This document shows positions 19,740 to 29,500 of a stretch of 64,000 nucleotides of DNA, in pieces; the stretch's first letter is position 1, and every line of letters starts with the position of its first letter. The stretch is from contig NC_087071.1 in assembly GCF_963678635.1 (NCBI RefSeq), positions 15,561,613 to 15,625,612 of the forward strand, read 5' to 3'. Below the pieces are notes generated by a model. The model made no database searches. It worked only from the letters and a program-made list of their open reading frames with translations, and was not told the DNA's origin. The DNA is from Symsagittifera roscoffensis (Eukaryota > Xenacoelomorpha > Acoela > Convolutidae). Made by a program: the position numbers and the translations under genes.

Positions 19740-20817
19740 CTGTATTCATTTTCCACGATTCCAAGTGGCCATGATAAAGGGGTTATCATCATCAGTGACG
19801 TATACTAAATCTCCTTTTTCATGTTTTGATCTAAAACACAATTCTTATTTTGTTGTTGCATAGCAGGTAGATACACAAAAATCATGTTCTTCCAAAGTTC
19901 TGCGATCAGTTTTTGTAAGTAGTAGAATCGTTTTCTCGGCCAAGTTTCAATTTCATTAAGCTCATCAAAAGTAGGATCCGCGGCAATGGACAATTAATTT
20001 GACTTGAAACCCCTTAGTAGCATCGATGAAGTGAGCGGCACAGTGTCTTTGGCATAATTCGAGATCGCTATGATCTGTCTTGAGTCTCTATCAACGCACT
20101 GGGTACATCTCAGCAAAATTTAGTTTTCCTCACTTGCCTATTTTCTGGCGTTATAGCAGTTTCATTGACTCTAAAGCAGCTTTCCATAGACCTCCGAGAC
20201 TTGGATGCCTTGCAGGTATAGTAGTCCAATTGATATCTCGGAGCTGATCAGGGAGGCTGTCTATCTCGTGTATATCTTGTGATATTCTCTTCATTAGAAT
20301 GAGCTCATTAAGTGGTTCCAGTATCGGAAAAGATCTGCCAGGGCACTTTTGTCGAGCATTGAACCTTCTGATAACCTTCGTCAGTGTCCATTGTTTTTGA
20401 AATAACCAAGCGGATTGCTATAGTAGAAATTCAAAAAAAAAACTTTTATTAAAACTTGAGTAGTTGATCAGCTTCCTTGTAGTACATTGGCCGGCTTAGT
20501 CGATACCAACATAGCAGAATGATGTTGATGGGTTAACTCCCCCACTAGGGTAGTCTCGCATTAGCTGGTTCCTTTGCGAGTGTGAGCAACGGTGGCATTC
20601 AATCCACAGTGTAGTTGGACAATGTATCTATGGCGAATCTAGTTCTTATGAAAGGAGTGTTCGGAGGTAATATCATCTGAAAGTTTGCTTTCTCGTTGCA
20701 ATCAAATGCTGCGAGTTGTCCATCTATTTTTAGCATTCCATAATCGTTTTTGAATGGATATATCTGATGGAGGCTTGATGTCCGGCTAGTGTTTTGTCTC
20801 TTTCTGATTAATTTCAA
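19740..20817 (-). pseudogene. Pao-1 integrase remnant
   Basis: Reverse strand. The N-terminal zinc-domain region at 20817-20599 (YPFKNDYGMLKIDGQLAAFD) is followed near 20580-20480 by MRDYPSGGVNPSTSFCYVGI, the segment leading into the first catalytic Asp in Pao integrases. The phrase INWTTIPARHPSLGGLWKAA at about 20240-20180 is the strongly conserved block that contains the catalytic Glu region in this superfamily. At 19993-19805 follows RKRFYYLQKLIAELWKNMIF, typical of the integrase C-terminal part, and then GDLVYVTDDDNP at about 19810-19775, the SH3-like tail. Frames change repeatedly. Confident superfamily call; not functional. Confidence 0.8.
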
Positions 20818-20879
20818 GGCCTTGTTCGAAATGCTACGTTTTGTACAAGAAGGTTCAGTTCTATTTTTCGAAGCTGATT

Positions 20880-21495
20880 GCGATCTTGGTTGTTCTTCTT
20901 CCGAATTTCAAGGGCGAGTTTTGCAATTAAAGCTCCGATGTGTAAAGTTTTGCCAAAAGACGCCCATCTTGGTTGGAGTTGACCTGATCCGAGCAAAAGC
21001 TGTTAATGAACCACTCAACGCTCTGGCATCTACAATTGCAAAATTTTGGTTGAATTCAAGACACATTCAGGTTATTACAGCCCAGAAATATAGTACAAAG
21101 CTCTTGTATTGGAATGCGAACTGTCTTCTTTGATGCACGCCAAGTAATGGAATGTAGGTGCCGGCATCTGAAGTGGTTCTGGAATAGAAAGCTGCTCCAT
21201 GAGACATCTCAGATGAATCACACAAGATAGAAAAATTGACCTGCCGAAAACTATCCTTAACAAAGTACCAAGGTACAGCCAGTGAAGACAAAAGATCTAA
21301 ACTATCTATCCAGTGTTGAAATTGGTGAGTTTTTCCCCTCCCATGATTTTTGGAATAAAATTTCGGTATTATCGTTGAAGGGGTCTCTAATCCAAGGATA
21401 TCAAAAACTCTTCCCAAATCGCTTGCTATCATCCAACGAGTGATTGTAGGTGTTCTACTGAGATTGCACAGAGTTGATGAGCTGTTCTCCATCAC
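20880..21495 (-). pseudogene. Pao-1 RT thumb and RNase H remnant
   Basis: A 142-codon open frame at 21495-21067 carries ASDLGRVFDILGLETPSTII, the hallmark boundary between RT and RNase H in Pao elements, then W-x-D-S helical sequence and ILCDSSEMSHGAAFYSR, in which the Asp of CDSSE is an RNase H catalytic residue. The adjacent frame at 20996-20880 (ASFGKTLHIGALIAKLALEI) matches the following helix. It is preceded on - by the RT piece at 22280-22990. Confidence 0.82.
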
Positions 21496-21904
21496 TTTTG
21501 GTGGACATAACTGGACCGTTCCTCAGACTTAGCGTGTTTCAATTGGCCAGAGGACGCTGGGTGGAGTCATCTTTGTGTTTTCTGCCATTTGAATACTTTT
21601 GCTTGGAACTCTCAATCTTAATCATCCAGAATTTTTTTTTGGGCCCGGTCAAAATGCATTCTGCCCTGTATTGGGGGTTTATTTTTGATTTTTTTTTGCA
21701 TTTTCACATCTTCTGTTGAAGTTGACAACGTTAGCGCTTCTATGTAACTGTCCTAATTCGTGTGAAAAATTTTTTCAGGAGGCAACTACATGATTTCTGT
21801 CAATAAGGCAAGCATTTTTTTTTTCGTTCAAAATTTTTTTTTGCAAAATTGGTCAAATTATAGGTTGAAGTGGTCGAAGTGGTCTCGAAACGTTAAAAAA
21901 AATT

Positions 21905-22025
21905 TTTTTTGACCCTGGTTTGTGCGTAGTCGTCTGTTTGCAATCATGCTGATATCGACTGTCAAGTTTTAGTTATTCTTTTATGTCTTTCTCAGATTTT
22001 CTTAGGGTCTGGAATTGAGCAAAAT
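21905..22025 (+). repeat. Direct repeat copy 1, BEL/Pao 3'-terminal sequence
   Basis: TGACCCTGGTT to about GTCTGGAATTGA matches 23117-23235 by eye (same order: GACCCTGGTT, ATGCTGA, TCGACT, TGTCTTTCTCA, GGAATTGA). In the second copy this block leads straight into a G-rich tract and LTR, so it is probably the 3' end of a BEL/Pao internal region lying on + here, while the surrounding RT is on -. Confidence 0.6.
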
Positions 22026-22279
22026 TTGACTTGGAACCTTTCGAAATCTTTTTCCTAAAATTTGATCCTCACGGTCCGAATGAACCAGGTTCAGGTTTCC
22101 CTAAGTTACTGCTTCTTTGTTATCTAGTGGGCACATTTTTGACCTTTTCGTCTGCATTGCCCCCCATTCCCACTTTGGGGATATCACAGCCTATCAAGTT
22201 CAGCAATTCCAGTTCCGTCAACTGGATTTGTTCAATATCAACACTCAAGACTTTTATTGTCTTCACTGAATCTAATTGA

Positions 22280-22990
22280 TATATAATCTGTTACTGGAAA
22301 CAGTCATGGACTAAATGCCGATTGAGCGCAAAATTATCGACGCTGAGGTCCTTTTCTACGAAAAATATTTCATTTTTTTCATGCAACTTGTCAGATATAT
22401 CGTTTATCGAATACTTGCCGTTGCTTGGCCACTTCCGAATTTGCAAGTATGCTTTGTGCAGAGTTTCTGTGATACTCTGGAATATTCTGATGGCTTGTTC
22501 ATCAGTATCTCAACCACCGATGTAGTCATCCACGTAGAAGTTGCTAAATTTGCCTGTTCATCATATCTTTTATCGGCCGTGTCTGACAAAACTCGTATGG
22601 CGTGATACTTGAATCCATGCAGTAGCTGACAGGGGTCATTCGGTACTTCTGAATTAAATCTTTTTTCCCTCTCCAGTAGAGCTGAAGAAGATTTCTGACT
22701 TTGAGATGTAGTTATGTTTGCCTGTACAACTTGGTAATGTCGCCCGATACTGCAACCTTGAAGAATCGGAAATGGACAAAGTTGTTGAAGAGGTCTGGCT
22801 GCTTATTTCCAATCAGCAGAACCTCGATCGTTGATGTTCCATTTAAAAACGAAGTTGATCATTTGAAAACAGCCCTGCACTTAGTTGTTGTTGAATCCGA
22901 CTTCCGAACTGCTTGATGAGGCAAATTGAAGTATTTCTCGACTGGCAGAAATTTCTCGACTTTTTCGACAGATAAAGGACTTCCCGATTG
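22280..22990 (-). pseudogene. pol: Pao-1 reverse transcriptase remnant with YVDD box
   Basis: Reverse strand. The start near 22960 reads EKYFNLPHQAVRKSDSTTTK, the entry to Pao RT fingers, followed by LIGNKQPDLFNNFVHFRFFK and VSGDITKLYRQ. Near 22550-22525 a frame reads NFYVDDYIGG, so the RT active-site YVDD is intact. TDEQAIRIFQSITETLHKA follows. The pieces are in different frames. The same block recurs in the 51-58 kb duplication, where the box begins Y-A-D-D. Confidence 0.82.
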
Positions 22991-23116
22991 GTACCTTCTT
23001 GATTCAGCAAGTGGCTTCTTGATTTGGCAATAAGACAAGCCAGTGAAGCGTGCTGCTAGTCGGCGTGCTCTCAGTTTTTGATTTTTGGGTGAAAATGATC
23101 GCGAAACAGGAGAAAC

Positions 23117-23610
23117 GGTTTTTTGACCCTGGTTCTTGGGTATTCGTCTTTGGGTGATTATGCTGACTTCGACTCTTAGTTTCAGTTACTCTTTAATGTC
23201 TTTCTCAAAATTTTTAAGGGATTGGAATTGACCAGAGAGTAGCACATGTTGAAGCTAATGTGGGGGGGCATGGAAGACCCTATGTATTAAGATACGTTAT
23301 AGAATTCCGGTCTTCCATGCTATGTATTAAAATTAGGTTTAGAGTCTAAAATTTGTTAAGGTAGGGAATAGATTTGGTACGGTTTCATGGTTTGTGTGAT
23401 GGTAAAATAATGAAAAAAAAAATGAAATTACAAAAAAAATCAAAACATGATAAGATTTGGTATAATTCGGCCTATTTACTCTTTTAATAGATAACCCTAT
23501 TTTTTCAAACAGTGACTTATCTACCTGAAACTATGCTGAAACGTAATAAATTTTCAAAAAAAAGATCAATTTCTTGAGAAAAAAATTTAAATTACAAAGG
23601 AATTATTTAA
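23117..23610 (+). mobile_element. BEL/Pao 3' end, polypurine tract and partial LTR on +
   Basis: The direct repeat copy 2 (23117-23235) is followed by TGTTGAAGC, a G-rich tract (GGGGGGGCA, 23262-23270) and TGGAAGACCC from 23271, which looks like the LTR start. The sequence from 23271 to ~23600 is homologous to the reverse complement of 52855 down to ~52450 and 56500 down to ~56100 (shared TGGAAGACCC, GTATTA, GTTTCATGGTTTGTGTGATGGTAA, GATAAGATTTGGTATAA, CTGAAACTATGCT). So this is an LTR piece of the same family in the opposite orientation. Its 3' end is not identified. Confidence 0.6.
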
Positions 23611-24140
23611 ATCACTGCATCGTAATTAAAATTTACCGCAATTTCATAATAAAACACCAACATGGTAATTCATCGTACATAAGTTTAATAGATTGCTTAT
23701 CACTTATTATAACTTTATTACATTGCGAATTATAACTTTAAAAGTTCATTGGTTTTGTATGAATTCCATCATCTTGAATTTGTCTTTTTGGATAAAAATA
23801 ACTAAGCCCTTAATTTGTTTGCTCATAATGAGGCCATTTATTGGTTTAGGGTTCTGAATCAACTGTTTGTAGATGTTAGGTTGATTGCTTCATCGAGCAG
23901 ATTCCTGTAATTTGACATTGGTCCGTCTCCAGAATTTTCTAACACTCGATGTTCAAACCTTCACTTATTTTGAATTTATCTGACTTGTTGTCATTGCAGC
24001 AATAAGTTTTGCTACACAAACAGAGCAATTCTGTAAATCTAAATTACTCTTTGAAAAGTCCCGGCTCCCGTTCATCATACTTTTTATGGAAACTGCAACA
24101 CGTTCGAGGGAAAGAACTGGATTTTGCATCCGCCTTGATA
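23611..24140 (+). other. AT-rich, nothing recognised
   Basis: May include the rest of the LTR above. No credible gene. Confidence 0.5.
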
Positions 24141-24340
24141 NNNNNNNNNNNNNNNNNNNNNNNNNNNNNNNNNNNNNNNNNNNNNNNNNNNNNNNNNNNN
24201 NNNNNNNNNNNNNNNNNNNNNNNNNNNNNNNNNNNNNNNNNNNNNNNNNNNNNNNNNNNNNNNNNNNNNNNNNNNNNNNNNNNNNNNNNNNNNNNNNNNN
24301 NNNNNNNNNNNNNNNNNNNNNNNNNNNNNNNNNNNNNNNN
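24141..24340. other. Assembly gap of 200 N
   Basis: Exactly 200 unknown bases. The round length suggests a scaffolding gap of estimated or arbitrary size. Confidence 1.
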
Positions 24341-24486
24341 AGTACCAATTGAATAAAAGATCTTACTTTTTTCTTTTCGCAAAGTAATGAGTTGTAAAGT
24401 TTGAAGTAAAAAAATCAATCGACTGTTTCTGATTGTGAAAACATTTAACGATTTAATCCAATAAAATAAGCGTATATATTCCAAGA

Positions 24487-24716
24487 ATGACTTCATCGCC
24501 TAGGCTTTTTTCCATTAATGGTTATGACGTCATACTATAAATAGAAGTGAAGTCTCCACCCACGCAATTTTTCTTTCATGGTAATGACTTCATTCTATAA
24601 ACAGAAGTGACGTCACTATCCAGGCAGTTTTCCTTCTCTCATAATTGCATCATCTCTAAATAGAAGTGACGTCACCACCCACAAAATTTTTCTTTTTTGG
24701 AAATGACGTTATCACC
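24487..24716 (+). repeat. ~60-bp minisatellite with TGACGTCA palindromes and TATA-like boxes
   Basis: Imperfect tandem units spaced 59-60 bases (AGAAGTGA at 24543, 24603 and 24662). Each unit runs roughly T-rich spacer, ATGACGTCAT-like, TATAAATAGAAG, TGACGTCACC, CACCCAC. The perfect palindrome TGACGTCA (the classic CRE/bZIP site) occurs at 24525-24532, 24608-24615 and 24667-24674, with half-sites elsewhere (TGACTTCA at 24488, TGACGTTA at 24704). No gene starts immediately downstream. It could be an enhancer-like repeat or the terminal repeat of an unknown element. Confidence 0.85.
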
Positions 24717-24719
24717 TAC

Positions 24720-25540
24720 AAAATTATAGAACTTTCCTGAAAATTCTTCAACAAATCAGAACTCTGCAGTTTCTAGACATAATTTTGGATGACTACTAAT
24801 CATAATTTGAAAATTTAAATAAAAAAAATTTCTCAAGTAACTCTACACGAAAAAAGAAAATGTTCCGTGTGATTTCTTTATTGACATACATTTAAATTGT
24901 CCAAATTAGAGTTTATCGACTAAGTAAAGGTTTGTTTAGGGAAATTTATTCAACCAAAAAGTTTATTTTTGAACCGAGTATTGAGTATCAAAACTATAAG
25001 CTTACTGCTGAGTTACATCTGGCAAGAAAAATTTCTTGTTTATATTGGAAATCTTGAAGTTAATAAAAATGTCATTCGATAATAGTTCAAAGACTCTTTT
25101 TAGTCCTTACCCAATATCCAAAATTCTGAAAACTCCGCAGCAAAGTACTTTGTTCCTCCATTTCTTTGGAGATACTCAAAGTTCAAAATCCTGCATGATC
25201 AGGTTTCGAATAAGATTTCCAGAGGTTCGCTTAGAAAAAGTCATCAATTTTCAGCTAACTTCTCAATTTTACATCATAATCAAAGAACTTAACTATCTAT
25301 TCAAAAATCAAAAATTTCTATTGATTACATACAAAAAATTCAATTACCTTGATGAAAAAAAATTGTGGAATTGCTACGTTTTCTAACTTTTTTTCTTTTT
25401 AAACTGATATTGACAGCATTTCGTATTTGTTTTTGTATAAATTATTTCTTCTGTTGAAATTGTTTTTTAATGGATAACAACCTAAGATAAATGATTAATT
25501 TTTGTGATTGGAAAGGAGAAAATGTCAAAAACGCCTTAAA
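24720..25540 (+). other. AT-rich region with one doubtful 105-codon ORF
   Basis: The ATG at 25069 opens 105 codons to 25386 (MSFDNSSKTLFSPYPISKIL at the start, Lys/Phe/Ile/Leu-rich after). Composition follows the local AT content, and there is no motif or relative that I know. It may be an exon or chance. The rest shows nothing. Confidence 0.25.
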
Positions 25541-25549
25541 TGGAACTTT

Positions 25550-25665
25550 GTTTCTGATTGCATACAGTTTTTTATCATAGTTTCCCTAATGGGAAGCTAA
25601 AATCTGATTGGATACGATTACCGACCTTTTACGGAAAATCCAATCTGATTGGATAAACGCATACA
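25550..25665 (+). promoter_or_regulatory. Cluster of CTGATTG(G) boxes (inverted CCAAT)
   Basis: TTCTGATTGCATAC (25553), ATCTGATTGGATACG (25602) and ATCTGATTGGATAAAC (25648) are spaced about 47-49 bases. ATTGG is the reverse complement of CCAAT, the NF-Y site. They lie ~200 bases upstream of the ATG at 25854, so a promoter role for the 25.9 kb candidate gene is plausible. A similar cluster occurs at 49.19-49.30 kb without a clear gene. Confidence 0.3.
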
Positions 25666-25853
25666 TTCGAGTTGAAGGTACCCTTCTTCCTTAAGTAGGA
25701 ATAATTCTATTTTCAACTTAACTACCGTCAATTACCTCCTCTCTCAGCTCTAAATAATTTAGTTTCATTTTAACTACCGTCATCTACATCGCTCTCAATT
25801 TTAAATTATTCATTCTTTTTACTTTGAATATTTTACTCAACTTATTGCTTAAA

Positions 25854-25955
25854 ATGATCTTCTCAGTGCAAAACAGCAACCTAATGTTCTTGGTAGAATT
25901 TTCTCCTGAACTAGTACAAATCGAAGCGCGAGAAACAGTCTGTGGAGTTTTCTAG
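25854..25955 (+). CDS. Possible first exon of the 25.9 kb candidate gene, 33 codons
   Basis: ATG at 25854 opens 33 codons (MIFSVQNSNLMFLVEFSPEL...) to a TAG at 25953. The stop lies inside TTTTCTAG, a plausible 3' splice site, 33 bases before the next ATG at 25988. Whether the two open frames belong together cannot be decided here. Confidence 0.2.
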   Translation: MIFSVQNSNLMFLVEFSPELVQIEARETVCGVF

Positions 25956-25987
25956 CACGAACGGACATCCCAATCCAAATCTGACAC

Positions 25988-26290
25988 ATGGTGGAAGTGA
26001 TGCGCAGTGGTTTCAACGAAGCCCAAGCTTCCATGACAGAGAATCAACTTGGACAAAGGCAAATGATGGAGGAAGTGGCTGAGCACATGGGAATTGAGTA
26101 CCCCGACACTCCAGACTCTAGATATGTGGCTCATCCAATCAACGATATCCTCTTTTCTTGGGAGGAAGCAGGATCAGCCGAAAACCCCATCACAATAGAT
26201 GAAGATGAGGACACATCCAGCTCCATAACAACCACTGCAACCTCGTCCAGTTCTGCGTTCTATAGAGAACCTCCAGAACACTTCTGCTGA
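25988..26290 (+). CDS. Candidate small acidic protein with SUMO-interaction-like motif, 100 codons
   Basis: ATG at 25988, stop TGA at 26288. Codon use is more GC-rich than the flanks, a sign of real coding sequence. Residues 1-35 (EAQASMTENQLGQRQMMEEV) look helical or coiled coil. Residues 44-77 contain SRYVAHPINDILFSW and then ENPITIDEDED, a hydrophobic-x-hydrophobic core followed by acids, as in SUMO-interaction motifs. Residues 78-91 are a Ser/Thr run, and the end is PPEHFC. The second half, with the stop and the following ACAGCTxTTTGATT, is duplicated 265-300 bases downstream (26385-26561). It could be a host gene's last exon or a captured gag-type ORF. Family not recognised. Confidence 0.5.
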   Translation: MVEVMRSGFNEAQASMTENQLGQRQMMEEVAEHMGIEYPDTPDSRYVAHPINDILFSWEEAGSAENPITIDEDEDTSSSITTTATSSSSAFYREPPEHFC

Positions 26291-26384
26291 TCGACAGCTC
26301 TTTGATTATTTTTTTGTAAACAGTTGTTGTTTGGTAGTAGCTTCGTTCTTTTTAATTAATTGATTTCTTCAATGTTTTTGTGAC

Positions 26385-26561
26385 TCTAGACATGTGGCTG
26401 AACCAGTTGTCGATTTCCTCTTTGTTTGGGAAGTGGGATCTGTGGAGAACCCAATTACCATCAAAGAGGATGAGGGGTTCTCTGAGCCAAGAAATCAAGT
26501 CAGCAAACCACCAAGACTACCAAAGAGCGACGGAGGCAAGACCAGTAGTGCGCTCCATTGA
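26385..26561 (+). CDS. Duplicated, diverged terminal exon of the 25.9 kb candidate gene, 58 codons
   Basis: The frame from TCT at 26385 reads SRHVAEPVVDFLFVWEVGSV and then ENPITIKEDEG, and ends KTSSALH at a TGA (26559-26561). It aligns with the first copy from its residue 44 on (SRYVA / SRHVA, ILFSWE / FLFVWE, ENPITI / ENPITI), and the 3' flank CTCGACAGCTATTTGATT matches too. It lacks the N-terminal half. GTGACTCTAG just before the homology may be a splice acceptor, which would make this an alternative last exon. The frame has stayed open and the PITI plus acidic core is kept despite many substitutions. Confidence 0.4.
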   Translation, partial: SRHVAEPVVDFLFVWEVGSVENPITIKEDEGFSEPRNQVSKPPRLPKSDGGKTSSALH

Positions 26562-29500
26562 GAACTTGCAAAACTTTGAGAACTGAGCTGCTCGACAGCT
26601 ATTTGATTCGGAATTATTTTGGTTGTTTTCTTGTGTTTTGTAATTCATTTTTTTGCGACTAATTGTTCTAATTTAAAGAAGTTGAATAGAAAGATAAATC
26701 ATAGAAAAATTTATTAAAAAATTTTTGCACACGGATTAAAAATCAAACTAAATTTTCATTTGGCAAAAGTTTCTACACAATTTAATTGCAAAGGTGATAC
26801 AAAAAGTAAAATCAATTTTAACATTTTTTAAAAATATATCAACGTTTTTGCATACATGGCAAAAAAATCTCAAACATTTTGCCTACATGATAAAAAGATA
26901 AATGGAGTTTTTGCAAATAACAAAATTTTTCATAATGTTCCTTGTACATTTGATTGAAAAATAAAAAAAAAACCTTGCAAAAAGAGAAAAAATTAATTTA
27001 AATGTTTTCTCATTTTACAAAGTAGTTGTACAATTTTTTCCTGCACTGTTATTAAATTAATTAAATGAACTTCGTTGTTTTGATTTGATCATGAAGAGAT
27101 CTATCTCCTGCATGTATATTGTTCGAAAATATCAGAAAAACAATGTGTTAGGATAGGGAACGTCACTCAAGAATATCATTAGCAAAAAAAAATTAGCAAT
27201 ATTTTACCAATTTTTTTACAGTAAGAACTTGCATTTTTTGCATTTGCGTCAAAAAAAATAAGTTTGATTTTCGCAATTGTTTTCTAAAAGTCATGAAAAA
27301 AGTTCCTTCATGCAAAATTTTTTCTTGAAACATTTTGCATACATAATAGAAACATCATTACATTGTTTGCAACTTGCAAAAACTTCCATAACAATGTTTG
27401 TACACTTGTTACGAAGATGACAAAAAACTCGCAAATTTAAAAAAATGGATTTAACTTTTTTTGCATTACGAAGAAAAATTTTAACAAGATTTTCTTGCAG
27501 ATTGGAAATTTAAAATTAATGATTTTTTGTTTTAATTTCGATCAATGAAGAACTTAATTTTGTCATGTAAGTTGTTTAAAAGTATCAGAAAAACAATTTA
27601 TTAGTATAGTGAAAATCACCCAAAATTATCAAAAATGAAAAAAATTTAGCAAAAAAATAACAAGTTTTTTGTAATAATCTTTTGCAATTTTTGCATTTGC
27701 ATAAGCAAAAATAAGTTTGGTTTTTGCAAATGGTTTTTAAAAAATCATGAAAAAAGGTGCATCATGCAAAAATTTGTCTCAAAAGTTTTGCATTCATGAT
27801 ACAAACTTTATTATGTTTTTTGCTACCTGCAACAATTTTCATAAAAATTTCCGCACACTTGTTAGATAAAATAAAAAAATTTCGCATTTTTTAGAAAAAA
27901 CTTCATTCATTTTTTTTTGCATTTTAAAGAAAATTGTAGCAAAATTTTCTTGCACTGTTGAAAATTAAAATTGATGAATCTTTTGGTTTTAGTTTTTATC
28001 ATTAAAGAATTCATTTTTTGCATGTATATTGTTCAAAAAAATCAGAAAAACAATATATTAGGATAATAAAAATCACCCAAAATTACCAATATTAAAAAAA
28101 ATTTTAGCAAAAAAAATAACAAGTTTTTTGCAATACTATTTTGCATTTTTGCATTTGCATAAGCAAAAATAAGTTTGGTTTTTGCAAATGGTTTTTAAAA
28201 AATCATGAAAAAAGGTGCATCGTGCAAAAATTTGTCTCAAAAGTTTTGCATACATGATACAAACTTTATTATGTTTTTTGCTACCTGCAACAATTTTCAT
28301 AAAAACTTCCGCACACTTGTTAGATAAAATAAAAAATTTTCGCATTTTTTAGAAAAAGATTCATTCAATTTTTTTTGCATTTTAAAGAAAATTGTAGCTA
28401 AATTTTCTTGCACTGTTAAAAATTAAAACTAATGAATCTTTTGGTTTTAATTTTGATCATTAAAGAATTCATTTTTTGCATGTATATTGTTCAAAAATAT
28501 CAGAAAAACAATGTAATAGGATAGGGAATATCAGTCAAAGTTATCAATAATGAAAAATTTTTATGACAAGTCTTTTTAGAAGAAAAATTTGCATTTTTTG
28601 CATTTCCAATAAGAAAAATTGCATCAATTTTTTTGCATTATGAAAAAAAAAGTGTAAAAAGGTTTCTTGCACAGTCAAAATTTAAAAATAATGAGTTTAT
28701 TTGTTTTAGTTTTGATCAATAAAGAATTCAATTTATGGTTGGTTGTTGTTCAAAAATATCAGAAAATGAATGTATTAGGACAGGGAATATCACTCAAAAA
28801 AATCAATAATGAAAATACATTAGCAATAAATTAACAAGTTTTTTACAATAAGATTCGCAATTTTTGCATTCTCATGAAAAAAAATAAGTTTGGTTTTTGC
28901 AATTTTTTTTTAAAAATCATGTTAAAAGTTGCATCATGCATTATTCTTGCTCAAAATTTTGCATACACGATAGAGACATCATTAATTTTTCGCAACCTGC
29001 AACAATTTTGGTAAAATGTTTCACACACTTGTTAATTGAAACCCAAAAAAATTGCTTTTTAAGAAAAGGTTCCTTTAATTTTTTTTTGCATTTTCGAGAA
29101 CAATGCAGCAAAATTTTTTTGCACTGTTGAAAATTGAAATTAATGAAGTTTTTTGTTTCAATTTTGATCATTAAAGAATTCATTTTTTGCATGATATTGT
29201 TCAAAAATATCAAAAACATCAGAAAACAATGTATAAGAATGAGGAATATCAGTCATTTGCATTCGCATAAGCAAAAATAAGTTCGGTTTTTGCAAATTGT
29301 TTTCAAAAAGTCATGAAAATTTAGAATTGCTTTTTTCATTATTCAAGAAAGCAACTCTTCAAAAATGCAAAATTTTTAGCAAAAATTTCACAAAATTTTT
29401 TTAAAAGAAAAGTTTGCATTTTTTGCATTTCCAATAAGAAAAATTGCAGTAAATTTTTTTGCATTATGAAGAAAAAGTGTAACAAGATTTTATTGCACAG

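Larger units (their letters stand above)
19700..22990 (-). mobile_element. Pao-1: decayed BEL/Pao retrotransposon pol region
   Basis: Reverse-strand RT, RNase H and integrase motifs of the BEL/Pao superfamily in order, from 22990 down to 19700. Its RT part is a relative of the copies at 53.2-54.3 and 56.9-57.9 kb, which lack RNase H and integrase. No gag or LTR in the same orientation is obvious. Broken throughout. Confidence 0.8.

Noticed and set aside
24009-24496. ORFs running through the N gap
   Set aside because: Their length comes from unknown bases; the real sequence on either side does not support a gene.
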